Assembly: GCF_001540865.1 (NCBI RefSeq) | Contig: NC_033623.1 | Coordinates: forward strand, 1,242,774-1,306,773 | Direction: 5' to 3' | DNA length: 64,000 nt | DNA from: Ananas comosus | Lineage: Eukaryota; Streptophyta; Magnoliopsida; Poales; Bromeliaceae | In this document: in pieces, positions 1 through 11,253 of the stretch | How positions within the stretch are numbered: the first letter of the stretch is position 1 | Layout: the number at the start of each line of letters is the position of its first letter | Translations under genes and position numbers: made by a program | Notes under the pieces: model-generated | Database searches by the model: none | The model's input: the letters and a program-made list of their open reading frames with translations, nothing else | Told to the model about the DNA's origin: nothing

Positions 1-768
1 ACAAGACGCATAAATACTGGAGCGGGTGCGTCACCCTGTGCGAGGACGTGGGGAGCTTGACCAACGGCTCGTGCTCCGGCACGGGCTGCTGCGAGAGCGC
101 CATCCCGAAGGGCATAAACTCCTACTACGTGTGGTTCTTGGACAACTTCAATAGCTCCGACACGTACTGGTTCAGCCCGTGCAGCTACGCCATGCTGGTG
201 GAGGAAGGTGCCTTCGAGTTCAGCACCTCCTACGTCACGACAGGTGCGCTGCGCGACAGAAAGCTGCCGCTGGTGCTCGACTGGGCTGTGAGAAACAAGA
301 CGTGCCGGCAGGCCCGGCGAAACCGGACCTCCTATGCCTGCGTCAGCGACAACAGCGAGTGCGTCGACTCCGGCAACGGCCCCGGCTATCTATGCAATTG
401 CTCAAAGGGCTATCAAGGCAATCCTTATCTACCACATGGGTGCCGAGGTTTGCATCTCTGTCCCCCGTTCTCTCTCTTTGGCCGCACTGCACGACTTTTT
501 AAGAAAGCAGTTTTCGGAAAGCGGTTTTTTGGTGGTAACCTCTACGCGACTGCTAGGCCAAACAGATACTTTGGGGTGTGTTTGGAACTCTGTAAAATTT
601 TTCTGAAAAAAAAAATTTTCGGTTGAAAATTTTTTTTCTCTTGTTTGGTTGTCTGTAAAAAGTTTTTTGAAAAAAAATGCGCGGTCCACGAGGTCTGCTC
701 CACCTCGTGGACCCCGTGAGAAGAGGTCCATGATGGACCTCTCTCTCTCTCTGCCCCTCTTTTATATA

Positions 769-817
<49 letters not shown>

Positions 818-3800
818 ATTAATACAATAATATATAGGATAGGTGTGAACACTAACTATACTATCGGACACGGAGCTTCGTGCTTCCAGCTTGTTTTCGA
901 TGTTGGCGATTTTCGAATCGTCGATCGACTCCGTTACAACTTGATCTATGATTTTCTTGGAAGTACCTTAAAAATAAATTTTATTTTTTCGAATATTAAT
1001 TTGGCCTTAGGATCGAAGGGCTCAAAATCTATAATTTAATGCCGTAGTGAGCCGTTTGCAAGTTTAACGGTGTAGAAATATCCAAATCACGTGAAAATTT
1101 TGATAGAAAATTCTTATACTATATAAAACAAGATCAATATCTTTGATTAAAATTTTAATGTATAATATTATCACGTTTGTAGATTTTTATTTTCAGCGCG
1201 TTGATTTTGAGCCACCTTCGTTTACTAGGTAAATTAATATCGAAAAATAATAAAATTTATTTTCTAGCTACTTCAAATACTCTAGATTATATAAAGAGAG
1301 AGATGAGAGAGAGATGTGAGGCCTAGATGCCTATCGGAAGTACGGAGCCTTCCGTGCTTCCAGCTCGTTTTCGATGTGCGCTTTCGAATCGCCGATCGGC
1401 CCAGTAAACTTGATCTAGAGTATTGTGACAGTAGCGTAGACAAATAAATTAACCGCGATTTTTCGATATTATTTGCCTAGTGATCGAGATGGGCTCAAAT
1501 CAATAACTTTTAATGGCCGTAGTGAGCCGTTTGGAAGTTTAAACGGTTGAGAAATATTCAAATCAGAGTGAAATTTTGATAGAAAAATTCTTTATCTAAT
1601 ATATAAACAAGGATGTATATACTTTATTTAAAATTTTTAATGCTTATATTATTTACATTTTGTAAGATTTTTATTTTCNNNNNNNNNNNNNNNNNNNNNN
1701 NNNNNNNNNNNNNNNNNNNNNNNNNNNNNNNNNNNNNNNNNNNNNNNNNNNNNNNNNNNNNNNNNNNNNNNNNNNNNNNNNNNNNNNNNNNNNNNNNNNN
1801 NNNNNNNNNNNNNNNNNNNNNNNNNNNNNNNNNNNNNNNNNNNNNNNNNNNNNNNNNNNNNNNNNNNNNNNNNNNNNNNNNNNNNNNNNNNNNNNNNNNN
1901 NNNNNNNNNNNNNNNNNNNNNNNNNNNNNNNNNNNNNNNNNNNNNNNNNNNNNNNNNNNNNNNNNNNNNNNNNNNNNNNNNNNNNNNNNNNNNNNNNNNN
2001 NNNNNNNNNNNNNNNNNNNNNNNNNNNNNNNNNNNNNNNNNNNNNNNNNNNNNNNNNNNNNNNNNNNNNNNNNNNNNNNNNNNNNNNNNNNNNNNNNNNN
2101 NNNNNNNNNNNNNNNNNNNNNNNNNNNNNNNNNNNNNNNNNNNNNNNNNNNNNNNNNNNNNNNNNNNNNNNNNNNNNNNNNNNNNNNNNNNNNNNNNNNN
2201 NNNNNNNNNNNNNNNNNNNNNNNNNNNNNNNNNNNNNNNNNNNNNNNNNNNNNNNNNNNNNNNNNNNNNNNNNNNNNNNNNNNNNNNNNNNNNNNNNNNN
2301 NNNNNNNNNNNNNNNNNNNNNNNNNNNNNNNNNNNNNNNNNNNNNNNNNNNNNNNNNNNNNNNNNNNNNNNNNNNNNNNNNNNNNNNNNNNNNNNNNNNN
2401 NNNNNNNNNNNNNNNNNNNNNNNNNNNNNNNNNNNNNNNNNNNNNNNNNNNNNNNNNNNNNNNNNNNNNNNNNNNNNNNNNNNNNNNNNNNNNNNNNNNN
2501 NNNNNNNNNNNNNNNNNNNNNNNNNNNNNNNNNNNNNNNNNNNNNNNNNNNNNNNNNNNNNNNNNNNNNNNNNNNNNNNNNNNNNNNNNAGACGCGTGGT
2601 GAGCCGTTTGCAAGTTTAACGGTTGTAGAGATATTCAAATCACGTTGAAATTTTGATAGAAAATTCTTATAACTATATAAACAAGATTATATACTTTGAT
2701 CTAAAATTTTAATGTATATATCATATTTTGTAGATTTTTATTTTCAACCGTTGATTTTGAGCCCTTCGATCACTGGCAAATGATATCGTAAAATCATAAA
2801 ATTTATTTTCTAGTACTTCAAATACTCTAGACAAGTTCTAACGGGATCCGATCGTCGATTCGAAAGTCTGCTAATCGAAAATGAACTTGGAACAGCGGAG
2901 CGCGTCTGTGCTTCCAGGAAGCATACCGACGCACTTATATATATATATATATATATATATAGCTAGGCTCCTATACTTTCGAAAGTACGGAAGCCTCCGT
3001 ACTTGTAAGTTGTTTTCAATAATATGACATACGATTCGGCGATCGGTTCCGTTAGACATGATCTACGCTATTAGAACTATCTAGAAATCAAATTTCATAA
3101 TTTTTTAACTTCATTTGTCTAGTAAACGAGTAGCCTCAAAATGAACGGCTGAAAATAAAAATCTCATAAAAAACAGTGATAAAGAACTCAAATTTCAAAT
3201 CCGAAGTATTGGCCTTGCTATTGATTTTAAGTAGAGTTTTTTATTAAATTTTCATCTAATTTGAATACTTCTACACCGTTGAACTTTAAAACGTGCCACA
3301 TCGGCCGTTAAAATGGTCATTTTTTAGACCTTTTGATCGCTTGGTAAATAATGTCAAAAAATTATAAAATTTGGTTTCTAAGTAGTTCCAATATGGTAGA
3401 TTATACTTAACGGAACCGATCGTCGAATCGGATTTCCTATCATTGAAAACAACTTACAAGCACAGAGGTCGCCGTACTTTCGAAAGTATAGAAAACTTAC
3501 TCATATATAGCTAGACTCCTATACTTTCGAAAGTACATATATATATATATATATATATAGAGCAGGGCTGCTGTGCTCTCAGGAGCACGGAGGCCTCCGT
3601 GCTCCTGAGCCGTTTTGGATGATGGAATTTTCGAATCGACGATCGGCTCCGTTAGACTTGATCTAGCGTATTTGAAGTTTCTATAAAATAATTTTTGCGA
3701 TTTTTCGATATCATTTACCTAGTGATCGAAAGGATTCAAAATCCATAATTTTTAATGGTTGATATCTGCCGTTTTCAAGTTTAACGGTGTAGAAGTATTC

Positions 3801-6800
3801 AAATCAGATGAAATTTTGATACAAAATTCTTTATACTATCTACAACAAGATCAATATTTCTGATCGAAAATTTTAGTGCTATATCACCACTTTTTATAGG
3901 ATTTTTATTTTCAGCCGTTAAAAATTATTGATTTTGAATCCTTTCGATTGCTAGGTAAATGATATCGAAAAATCGCAAAAATTATTTTCTAGAAACTTTA
4001 AATACGCTAGATCAAGTTTAACGGAGCCGATCGTCGATTCAAAAACTCTATCATCGAAAACGGCTCAGGAGCACGGAGGCCTCCGTGCTCCTGAGAGCAC
4101 AACAGCCCTGCTCTATATATATATATAAAGTATTTTATTTATAAATATTATTTATAAATTTATTTTGTAGTATTAAATATATAATATATTTATACTATTA
4201 TATTATATTATATACTTATTGTACAATATATTTTAAATATATTTTATTTACAAATATAAATTATAATATTAATATATGTTATATGATAATTATTATATAT
4301 TAATAATATATAATATATAAAATAAAAAATATATATAATAATTTTTTATTTATAACTCACTTTTTCCTTCTTTCATTTTTTTTTCCTTTCAACCAAACAA
4401 CCGTAACAGAAAACTATTTTTTTTTCCTGCAAACCAAACGCTAAAGAGCGTAAAAGTTATTTTCCTCCGAAAATTTTTTTTCCACCGAAAATTTTTTTTC
4501 CGTAGTTTTATGGGGAACCAAACAGCCCCTTAGTTAGTGACATCTTTTCTCCATTTTCACATCAGAGCGAATTTTGTTGGCGACAAATGCTTAGCTGCGC
4601 ACACGGCCGGCCTTTTATTGCTTGCTGTTTTGTTTTCTTTTTTTTTTTTGAAAGATAGAAATAAACTTAGCTGAAAATATGAATCAACTAGGATTCGAAC
4701 TTCAAACATTGGGTAGCAACTATCAAGTCCTTTGCCACTTGCGCTAGAGACAGTCGGTTGTATGTTCGTTTGTTAATGAGAAATTAACTACCGATGCTTT
4801 GTTCAGTTTTTCAAAAATATTTTTAAATATAGGATGTCTGGTCGAAAAATCACAGAAACAAATTTTTTTTCTCAAATTTTATGAAAAAATATTATTATTT
4901 TTTTATTTTTTATCTAAAAAATAAAAATTATGGGGAAAATTTTTTCTTACAAATATTTTTTCCAGAGAATAATTTTTCTCATTTTTCTGAGAAGCCAAAT
5001 ACCCCTAAAATCTACAACCCAAAAATATTGTTTAATTCAAGGTTTGTAATCCTAGCTACCTGGCCATGCATATCATTTTTACTTTTATTTTTAAATTTAA
5101 AAAAGGTTGTATAAACTCTCGAGATAAGATTACAACTTTTGAATTAAAAAAAAAAAATCGTACTCCTATAATTCTTTTTGTGCACCCCAGACTTATCCAA
5201 AGTGATAAGATTTATATAGTAATAAAGCTCCTACTTTGGATAAACAAAATAGCATATGAAATTACAATCCAAAATGGATTGTAACCCTAGTATTTCTCAT
5301 CAGATTACGTTGTTCTCATGATGTGCTACAGTGCTTCTTGACGATGTCCTTTTTCATTATGAAACTTCGAATTATTTTTTTAACTTTCTACTTCAGTAAA
5401 TACTATAAATATTGTATCTAACAGTCATACTGCCTGAAAGCAAACATAAAAGCGAGCTAAACCAACAGAACATTTAGAAGCAACTCCTGTGACTTGACAG
5501 AAATATCCCTAGTTCTCTTATTAGGTACGCATGAATTAAAAATTAAATAATAATTAATTAAAAATGAATAGTTAATTAAAAGTATACTAAGATATTGGTG
5601 CTATAGCTTTTTTGGCTATTGGATCAATCTCCGCGGTCTCTGGATCATGCACAATTATGAATCCCTCGAGTAATCATTATTACTGATTGTCGATTTTTGA
5701 TCTGATAATCAGAAAAGTAGATCCAAAGGCTAAAAGTTATAAGCATCACAGTTTTGATGCTTGTAGGAGTGTTGCTGCTCAGATATAATTAACTAATAAT
5801 TTTAAAAATATTTGAATAATATACTATTTAAATTTTTCATCTTGTAAGTCCACATTCGCGCACTAGTGATTAATTAAGTCTACTATCCAGTAATCTGAAA
5901 GTTTATAGATAACTCATAAATTTTTAATAAAATAAAAATATACTGTCAGGGTTTGTTGTAGAATAATAAAGGGTTAGGTTTTTGTGGGACACAAAGTACC
6001 TATATATATTAATCAATAAGTGCTCTTACAGGTAACCACAAATATACCTTAAAATATTATTGATAAAATAGTAATATTACTATGAATTAAACTACTATAC
6101 TATTAATAGTATCAAGCGCTTAGTGCTATTAGATTTTCAACTCTTGGATGAAGAAATGTATAGTTAGGATGATAATGAATATTAGATCTAACAGCAGAAA
6201 ACTCAACAGCACTAAAGGCGTGTTTGGTTTGATTTTTTTTCACCCTGGAATCAGAATCGGAATGAGCGAATCTGTTTGTGGGTGTTTGGTACGCGGGAGT
6301 CTCATTCCGATTCCGATTTTCGAGTGGAATGAGAATCTCCCAACCACCTCTTTTTCCAATCCAGCCTAAGAGACTGGATTGGAAGTTGAATTCGGATGGA
6401 ATAGATATTTATTTGGATTAAATTTATTTTTTCAATTTTTTAAATTAAAATATGGGTTTAAATTTAGAAATTAAATAAATAATTTTAAATTTTAATTTGA
6501 ACTTGAATTAAAAATTAAAATTAATCGTATTTCAAATCTAACTTATGAATTTGAATTTAAATTAAATTTGAATTTAATTAAAGTTTTGTTCAAATTTTAT
6601 TTAAAACTTAAATTAAATTTATGGATTCAAATAAAAATTTAGATTGTAATTTTAAGTTTGATTTTGAATAAATCGAAATTTAGTTTTATATTTTGAATTA
6701 TCCACTCAACTTCAAAGTTTAATTTTTAAAAAAAAAAGATTTAAAATTTTGACATTATTTCAAAATTTTGATGTAAATTTTTAATATTTTATTTCAATTT

Positions 6801-9773
6801 GAATTTAAATTAATATATTATAAAGATAAAGTTAGTTTATTAATTTGATTACGTTTTTTATATCTACCTAAGATCCTAAACTAAACACTAACAATGGAAA
6901 TGATTCATTCCGATGCTGATTGAGGTTATGAACCAAATAGAATTAAGTAATTAGTCATTCCCATTCTGATTCCGATTCCAGCTTATTTCCATTCCGATTC
7001 TGATTCCAGTTCCGACTTCGAACCAAAACAAACTCTAAGTGTTTGGTACTATCGATAGTATAGTAACCAACCTCATATTACTATTATACTTTAATCATTA
7101 ATTATTAAATTCTGAACATTATTGTTAAACTCTATTATACGCCAAACTCTAAATTCTATCTTATTATTAAACTCCAAGTACCATCATTATATGCTAAACT
7201 TTAAACTCTATCTTTCTCCACATACGTAGGCCAGCCCATCGACAATATAATGTGATATTCAAAAGTGGGCTATTCCAAGCATTTCTCTTAATTAATTTGG
7301 CATATGCAAACCACATGTACACACGCAACTAGAGGCTGACACCTAATTAATCTATAGCTGTGTTGTCAAAACGATTGGCTTTAATGCTTTAAAAGATTGA
7401 AATATTTGAAATGATTTAAAACTCTTCTCCGTCATTATTGTGAGTTTTTCTCTTTTTTTTCTTAGGAAAAAATAAGCAAGCAATTCACTTCATTTTTTCA
7501 AAAAAAATAAACTCAACTAAAAGTATAAAATAATTAAGCTTTGAAGTTGGACCTTAGATTCTAACCATCGAGTTCTTAGCCAACTGTCTTAAATAAAGTT
7601 GGCCTCTATTACTATGAATTGATGGAGGGAACTGAATACTTTCTAATTATATGAGTATTTTAAAATATAAAGAAGGGTGGTTTTCCATATGGCAATTCCA
7701 AACTGAGCAGTAGAGATAACATATTATTGTAGGGTTTTGGGCTTGGGTGTGCAGTTATCGAGGGTATAAGTGGGGCATATCAAGGAATCTAAAAAATAAA
7801 ATATATGAAGTAATGCTCAGAAAAGCTTCTAATTACAACAGTCAAAAAATGGGAATTTGTTTTAATTCGTGCTTATCTCCTAGTTCCTGCTACTGGTAAT
7901 AATTATGTGCATCAGCATGCTGATGATGAACCAGTAAACTTCTAACTTCTAAGATAATGCTTGGTAATTTTTATATTGTTCTGATTCAATACTAAATAAT
8001 TACTTTCTAATTTAGAATTATGACGGTTTTGCACAAATAGACTTTTTTTAGTTACAATTAGAAGCTATTTGGTTGGATTTAGCTGCAACTGTATTGCAGT
8101 TGTAATTTCATGAGAAGATCAAATTGTGGCAGTTGGAACCAGTACAAATTGATCAACCTCGGGCAACTGTTGGAGAGAGTAATATTTTTAAACAAAAAAA
8201 TAAACTTACCTCCATAATCACCATTTGAATAGAAAATATTCTTCAATCTTGCCATTATGTATACAACATGATAAAAAAATTTTAAAAAATATTTTTCAAT
8301 TGTATATAACCAAACAAATTATCTATACTTACAGCTAGCATTTTCTACTATATATAATCAAATACATATGTATATTTATAATTAACTGTTGTATTTTCAA
8401 TTATACTCATTTTTAACTATTTATATTATATTTCTAAAAATAGTATGCCCTTATATTCAGACATTGACGAGTGTGCAAATAAGGATACAAATCCATGCCC
8501 TGGGCACTGCAAAAATACGCAAGGAGGATTCACGTGTCACTGCCCGAAAGGTAGAAATGGATACCCTTACATAAATGGAACATGCAATCCCATTCTTACA
8601 CTGCGTGTGAAGGTGGCTATAGGTTTGTCCTAAGCCTACTTGCTCCTGCAAAGATCATTTAGATTATGAATTCATCTCATACCTATATTCGTTCGGCTTT
8701 ATTTGTTTGCAGGCATCAGCGCTAGTTCAGTCACTCTTATGATTATCACTTTATGCATATACATCATTCGTGGAAGAAAAAGACTTATGGATGTTAAAGA
8801 AAAATACTTTCAACAGTACGGCGGCAGATTGTTGTTGGCAGAGATCGGAAAAAAACAGGGACTTGCTTTCATGATATTCACAAAAGAAGAGCTCGAAGAA
8901 TCAACAAACAACTTCGACAGGAGCAACGTCATCGGACATGGTGGAAATGGTACGGTCTACAAGGGAGTTCTAAAAGATGATCATGTCGTGGCCATAAAAA
9001 GAGCGAAGATTATTGACGAAAAACAAAAGGAGGAATTTGGAAAGGAGATGATAATTCTTGCCCAGATCAACCACAAAAACGTTGTTAAACTACTCGGATG
9101 CTGTTTGGAAGTGGAAGTCCCTATGTTGGTGTACGAATTCGTTCCAAAGGGAAACTTGTTCCAATTACTGCATGGCAAGAGCCCGAGAGTCGGTGTCACC
9201 TTTGAAACTCGTTTGCGAATAGCGGTGGAGTCTGCAGAAGCACTTGCGTACTTGCACTCATCAGCATCGCCTCCGATAATTCATGGAGATGTCAAGTCGT
9301 CCAACATTCTTCTGGACGATCGTCACATGGCGAAGGTGGCTGATTTTGGAGCGTCGAGGCCAGCTCCAATGAATGAGGTCCAGTATGTCACTTTGGTGCA
9401 AGGGACTCTAGGTTATTTAGACCCAGAATACATGCAAACATACGAATTGACGCATAAGAGTGATGTTTATAGCTTCGGTGTAGTTCTACTAGAGCTCCTC
9501 ACGGGTAAAAACGCGGTTTCTTTGGAAGGGCCCGAAGAAGCGAGGAGCCTTTCGTCGAAATTCCTAGTTGCTATGCAGGAGAATGGTCTTTACGAACTTC
9601 TTGATGATCAGATTAAAGATGATGAGGAAATTGAGCTAATTAAAGCAGTTGCTGCGCTTGCGAGAACTTGCTTAAGCATCAAAAGAGAAGGGAGGCCTTC
9701 AATGAAAGATGTAGCAGAAGAGCTTGGTAGATTGAGAAACCTAGCTGAAGCAAAACTGTTTGGAACACCATAA
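1..9773 (+). CDS. Wall-associated receptor kinase (WAK-like), 5' end missing, 3 exons seen
   Basis: A membrane receptor kinase of the WAK family, which links the cell wall (pectin) to cytoplasmic signalling. Exons seen: 3-447, 8461-8622 and 8713-9773. Both introns begin GT, end AG and are phase 1; together they give 555 codons plus stop with no frame conflict. Exon 1 carries the cysteine-rich end of the galacturonan-binding extracellular domain and a first EGF repeat ending GNPYLPHGCR. The split Asp codon then leads into the DIDEC calcium-binding EGF repeat of exon 2. Exon 3 opens with a transmembrane helix (ISASSVTLMIITLCIYII) and basic stop-transfer residues. The kinase domain follows: glycine loop GHGGNGTV, VAIKRAK lysine, HGDVKSSNILL, VADFGAS and GTLGYLDPEYM. 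HRD is HGD, so this is a non-RD kinase, common in monocot WAKs. Intron 1 is 8013 bp and packed with repeats; intron 2 is 90 bp. The signal peptide and N-terminus lie left of the window. Confidence 0.93.
683..742. repeat. Two adjacent perfect hairpins
   Basis: A 12-bp perfect stem GGTCCACGAGGT (683-694) pairs with 702-713 over a 7-base loop. It is followed at once by a 10-bp perfect inverted repeat AGAGGTCCAT (722-731) with 733-742 and a single-base spacer. A CT microsatellite comes next. This resembles the palindromic tips of the long-inverted-repeat elements further on, but no matching right end is seen. Confidence 0.6.
836..1290. mobile_element. Long-inverted-repeat element, subfamily III, truncated right end
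   Basis: This follows a (TA)n tract. The tip (CTATCGGACACGGAGCTTCGTGCTTCC) is a degenerate form of the palindromic tip of the complete copy at 33831-34373. The shared inner block follows (TTCGAATCGTCGATCG, then the AACGGTGTAGAAATA motif). The right arm stops after CTAGATTATA, before the terminal palindrome, at a GA-rich tract. Confidence 0.6.
1313..2935. mobile_element. Long-inverted-repeat element(s), subfamily III, broken by the assembly gap
   Basis: The left arm (tip CTATCGGAAGTACGGAGCC at about 1332) runs into the N gap at 1679. After the gap, 2590-2935 carries the middle and the right arm, ending near a degraded tip and a (TA)n tract. Sequence just left of the gap (about 1525-1678) is homologous to that just right of it (2590-2745), so two copies or a misjoin may be involved. 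This part also carries more single-base indels relative to sister copies than the others do. Confidence 0.5.
1679..2589. other. Assembly gap (911 Ns)
   Basis: A run of N only. Any open frame crossing it is meaningless. Both flanks lie in the same repeat subfamily. Confidence 1.
2961..3500. mobile_element. Long-inverted-repeat element, subfamily II
   Basis: The tip contains the perfect 12-bp palindrome ACTTTCGAAAGT followed by an imperfect GTACGGA/TCCGTAC palindrome, then the shared inner block (ACGATTCGGCGATCGG, CCGTTAGACATGATCTA). The right arm repeats the same blocks in reverse complement (about 3395-3497). Flanked by (TA)n on the left. A second copy of only the tip, AGCTAGACTCCTATACTTTC at about 3509, follows and is cut off by the next (TA)n. 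Confidence 0.7.
3560..4113. mobile_element. Long-inverted-repeat element, subfamily I, complete (554 bp)
   Basis: Complete copy between two (TA)n tracts. The terminal about 57 bp (GAGCAGGGCTGCTGTGCTCTC onward) is repeated in inverse at the right end with one mismatch. Within each end lies a perfect 26-bp palindrome (3581-3606 and 4067-4092; half-site AGGAGCACGGAGG). Inner blocks in both arms (CGACGATCGGCTCCGTTAG and its complement) are shared with the other subfamilies. It has no coding capacity. Because (TA)n lies on both sides, a target duplication cannot be told from the microsatellite. Confidence 0.8.
4641..4758 (-). mobile_element. tRNA-derived SINE, minus strand
   Basis: Read on the minus strand it has an A-box-like TAGCGCAAGTGGCAAAGG, a B-box-like GTTCGAATCCTAG, the body motif AGCTAAGTTTATTTCT and a 3' A-rich tail (the T run at about 4641). 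It is the same family as the copies at 10960, 38100, 46653 and 60925. It lies inside WAK intron 1 in antisense. Confidence 0.7.
5588..5760. mobile_element. Short MITE with imperfect inverted ends
   Basis: The left block GGTGCTATAGCTTTTTTGGC followed by TATTGGATCAATCT pairs with the right block AGATCCAAAGGCTAAAAG and TTATAAGCATCA. The same arrangement (a TTGGAT motif near both ends) is seen at 13409-13617 and 34395-34632, so this is a small family. Non-coding. Confidence 0.5.
6220..7040. mobile_element. AT-rich MITE about 0.8 kb with GGAATCAGAATCGGAATGAG ends
   Basis: The left end GCGTGTTTGGTTTG with GGAATCAGAATCGGAATGAG is matched by the inverted right end (CATTCCGATTCTGATTCC, then CGAACCAAAACAAACTC). 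The interior is simple AT-rich sequence with runs of GAATTTAAATT-like words and no open frame worth noting. It lies inside WAK intron 1, just after a fragment (about 6106-6190) of a short MITE. Confidence 0.65.
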
Positions 9774-10959
9774 AACCGTTGTCTCGTTCGATTGTGATCA
9801 TGATCTGGGAGATGCCACAATCGACCATAGCTTAGAGCAGGAAGTTGTGATGAGTATAGAATTTAGATGATATATATAAGAAATGTTTCTCGCATTAGGC
9901 ATGATAGAGAATACACTCTCAAGACTCTAACTTGGGGTATGTTCTGCTGTCCGTGTTAAGAATTTGTACTAAACTTATTTTTATTTCTTTCGGTTGTGCT
10001 AGAATTAATTAATAAATGTATTTGTGTGAATCGATTTGATATAATTTTAAATTAGTCTTTATTATTCTTCTGAGTTAGGTTTGAGTCAAGTGGCTTATTT
10101 TGGATTACGTGAGTCAACTTAGGCCGCATGAGTTTAATAAGAGTCAAGTAGTGATAGAGAAAATTAACATCTTTTTCTTCATTCTATGTGTGTGGTTTCT
10201 CTCTCAAGAGTAAGAGAAGTGTGACGGAGGATCCATACTTGCAGGTTTTGCTAGGTCAATTTGAGATAGGTGACCTCTAATCTATTTCTTTTCTTCTCGT
10301 GTGAACATTTTCTATATTATAAAATATTTTTTGTGGAAATTTTTATGTGATGGTTTTTGGTTTCTCTTTGTATGCCATTTGGTTCTCTATGTGAAGTTAT
10401 TTGAAGTTGCTTAATATTATTATTGTGAGCTTTTTATATCTTCATTTTTGTCTTCTATAATAGTTGTGCCATCTTGAACACATAGAAAATTCGAATTTTG
10501 AGTTTCCACAGATCAAAAAAAAAAAATTAATGCTCGCGTTTCTTTTTTTCTCTTCAGTCCGTAAACTGTTGAACTGAAAAAAAAAAAAAAAAAATGAAAA
10601 AGTGGCTTTTATAGAAGTAATTTTTGAGTCAGGTTGTTTGCCTCACTCTTTGGGTAGACTATGGATTCCCTCCTTGCACTTCAGCTTGTCTCAATTATCA
10701 CTTTATAAAAATTTTGTTTTGATTAAAATCGTGCACTTCACCGTTATGTTAAAAAAGATGTAAGAATTTTTTTGATGATCGTTAAATCCAAAAGTATAAT
10801 TTGGTGAAATGAGTTGGTCGATAATGATTATAATATCCAATGAAATACAATTATATGTAATAAATCATCCAATGAATAACTAATCTTGTTAGTTTTTAAT
10901 TAAGAAAAGTTCTTGATACTTAAGCTAGATATATTATGTAAGCTGTAACTTAGATTGTT

Positions 10960-11104
10960 TTTGAGAGATAGGTAGCACACTACCCGCTTTGTTTATTTCA
11001 TTTAGAAATAAACTTAGCTAAAAATATGAATCAACTAGGATTTGAACTTAGGTCTCGAGTACCAACTATCAAGCCCTTTGTCACTTACTCTAGGGACGGT
11101 CGGT
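10960..11104 (-). mobile_element. tRNA-derived SINE with a perfect 19-bp target duplication
   Basis: Minus-strand copy with an A-box-like GAGTAAGTGACAAAGG and a B-box-like GTTCAAATCCTAG. It is flanked by identical 19-bp direct repeats AGCTGTAACTTAGATTGTT at 10941-10959 and 11105-11123. That duplication is the mark of LINE-type (target-primed) insertion and, being perfect, suggests a fairly recent event. Confidence 0.85.
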
Positions 11105-11253
11105 AGCTGTAACTTAGATTGTTGTTAAATCATAAAGCTATAGTAAAGTTTTGCATCCAAATTTAACGTCATCTCCCAAACTTTTGAGCCTATTTGAAAT
11201 AGTAGTAAAATACAGTATTCAAATTAAAGCAAAATTTTAGACAAGAGAGTAGA

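Larger units (their letters stand above)
573..4529. mobile_element. Outer MITE split by later insertions
   Basis: The left end GGGGTGTGTTTGGAACTC at 573 pairs with the right end at about 4480-4529, whose reverse complement starts GGGGCTGTTTGGTTCCCC. Between each end and the insertions lie A/T-run arms (AAAATTTTT and relatives) typical of a GTTTGG-type MITE that recurs elsewhere in the window. Everything from about 680 to 4120 is foreign to it. No clean target duplication is visible, so the exact ends are uncertain. Confidence 0.5.
448..8460 (+). other. 8.0 kb intron 1 of the WAK gene, filled with nested repeats
   Basis: This stretch runs from the GT at 448 to the AG at 8459-8460 and codes for nothing I can support. 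It holds an outer MITE split by later insertions (573-4529), several long-inverted-repeat elements (836-4113), an assembly gap, a minus-strand SINE (4641-4758), short MITEs and a further 0.8 kb MITE (6220-7040). The remainder (about 7040-8460) is plain AT-rich sequence in which I see nothing specific apart from a possible very diverged minus-strand SINE near 7440-7600. Confidence 0.85.

Noticed and set aside
1613..2638. Long open frames crossing the N run on both strands
   Set aside because: They consist of unknown bases translated as X and have no meaning.
4641..4758. tRNA genes at the SINE loci
   Set aside because: A- and B-box-like words are present but the sequence does not fold as a tRNA and ends in an A-rich tail with target duplications.
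9282..9290. WAK kinase as a dead pseudokinase because HRD is altered
   Set aside because: Only the Arg is changed; the catalytic Asp, the VAIK-type Lys and DFG are all present, so it is a non-RD kinase and not necessarily inactive.
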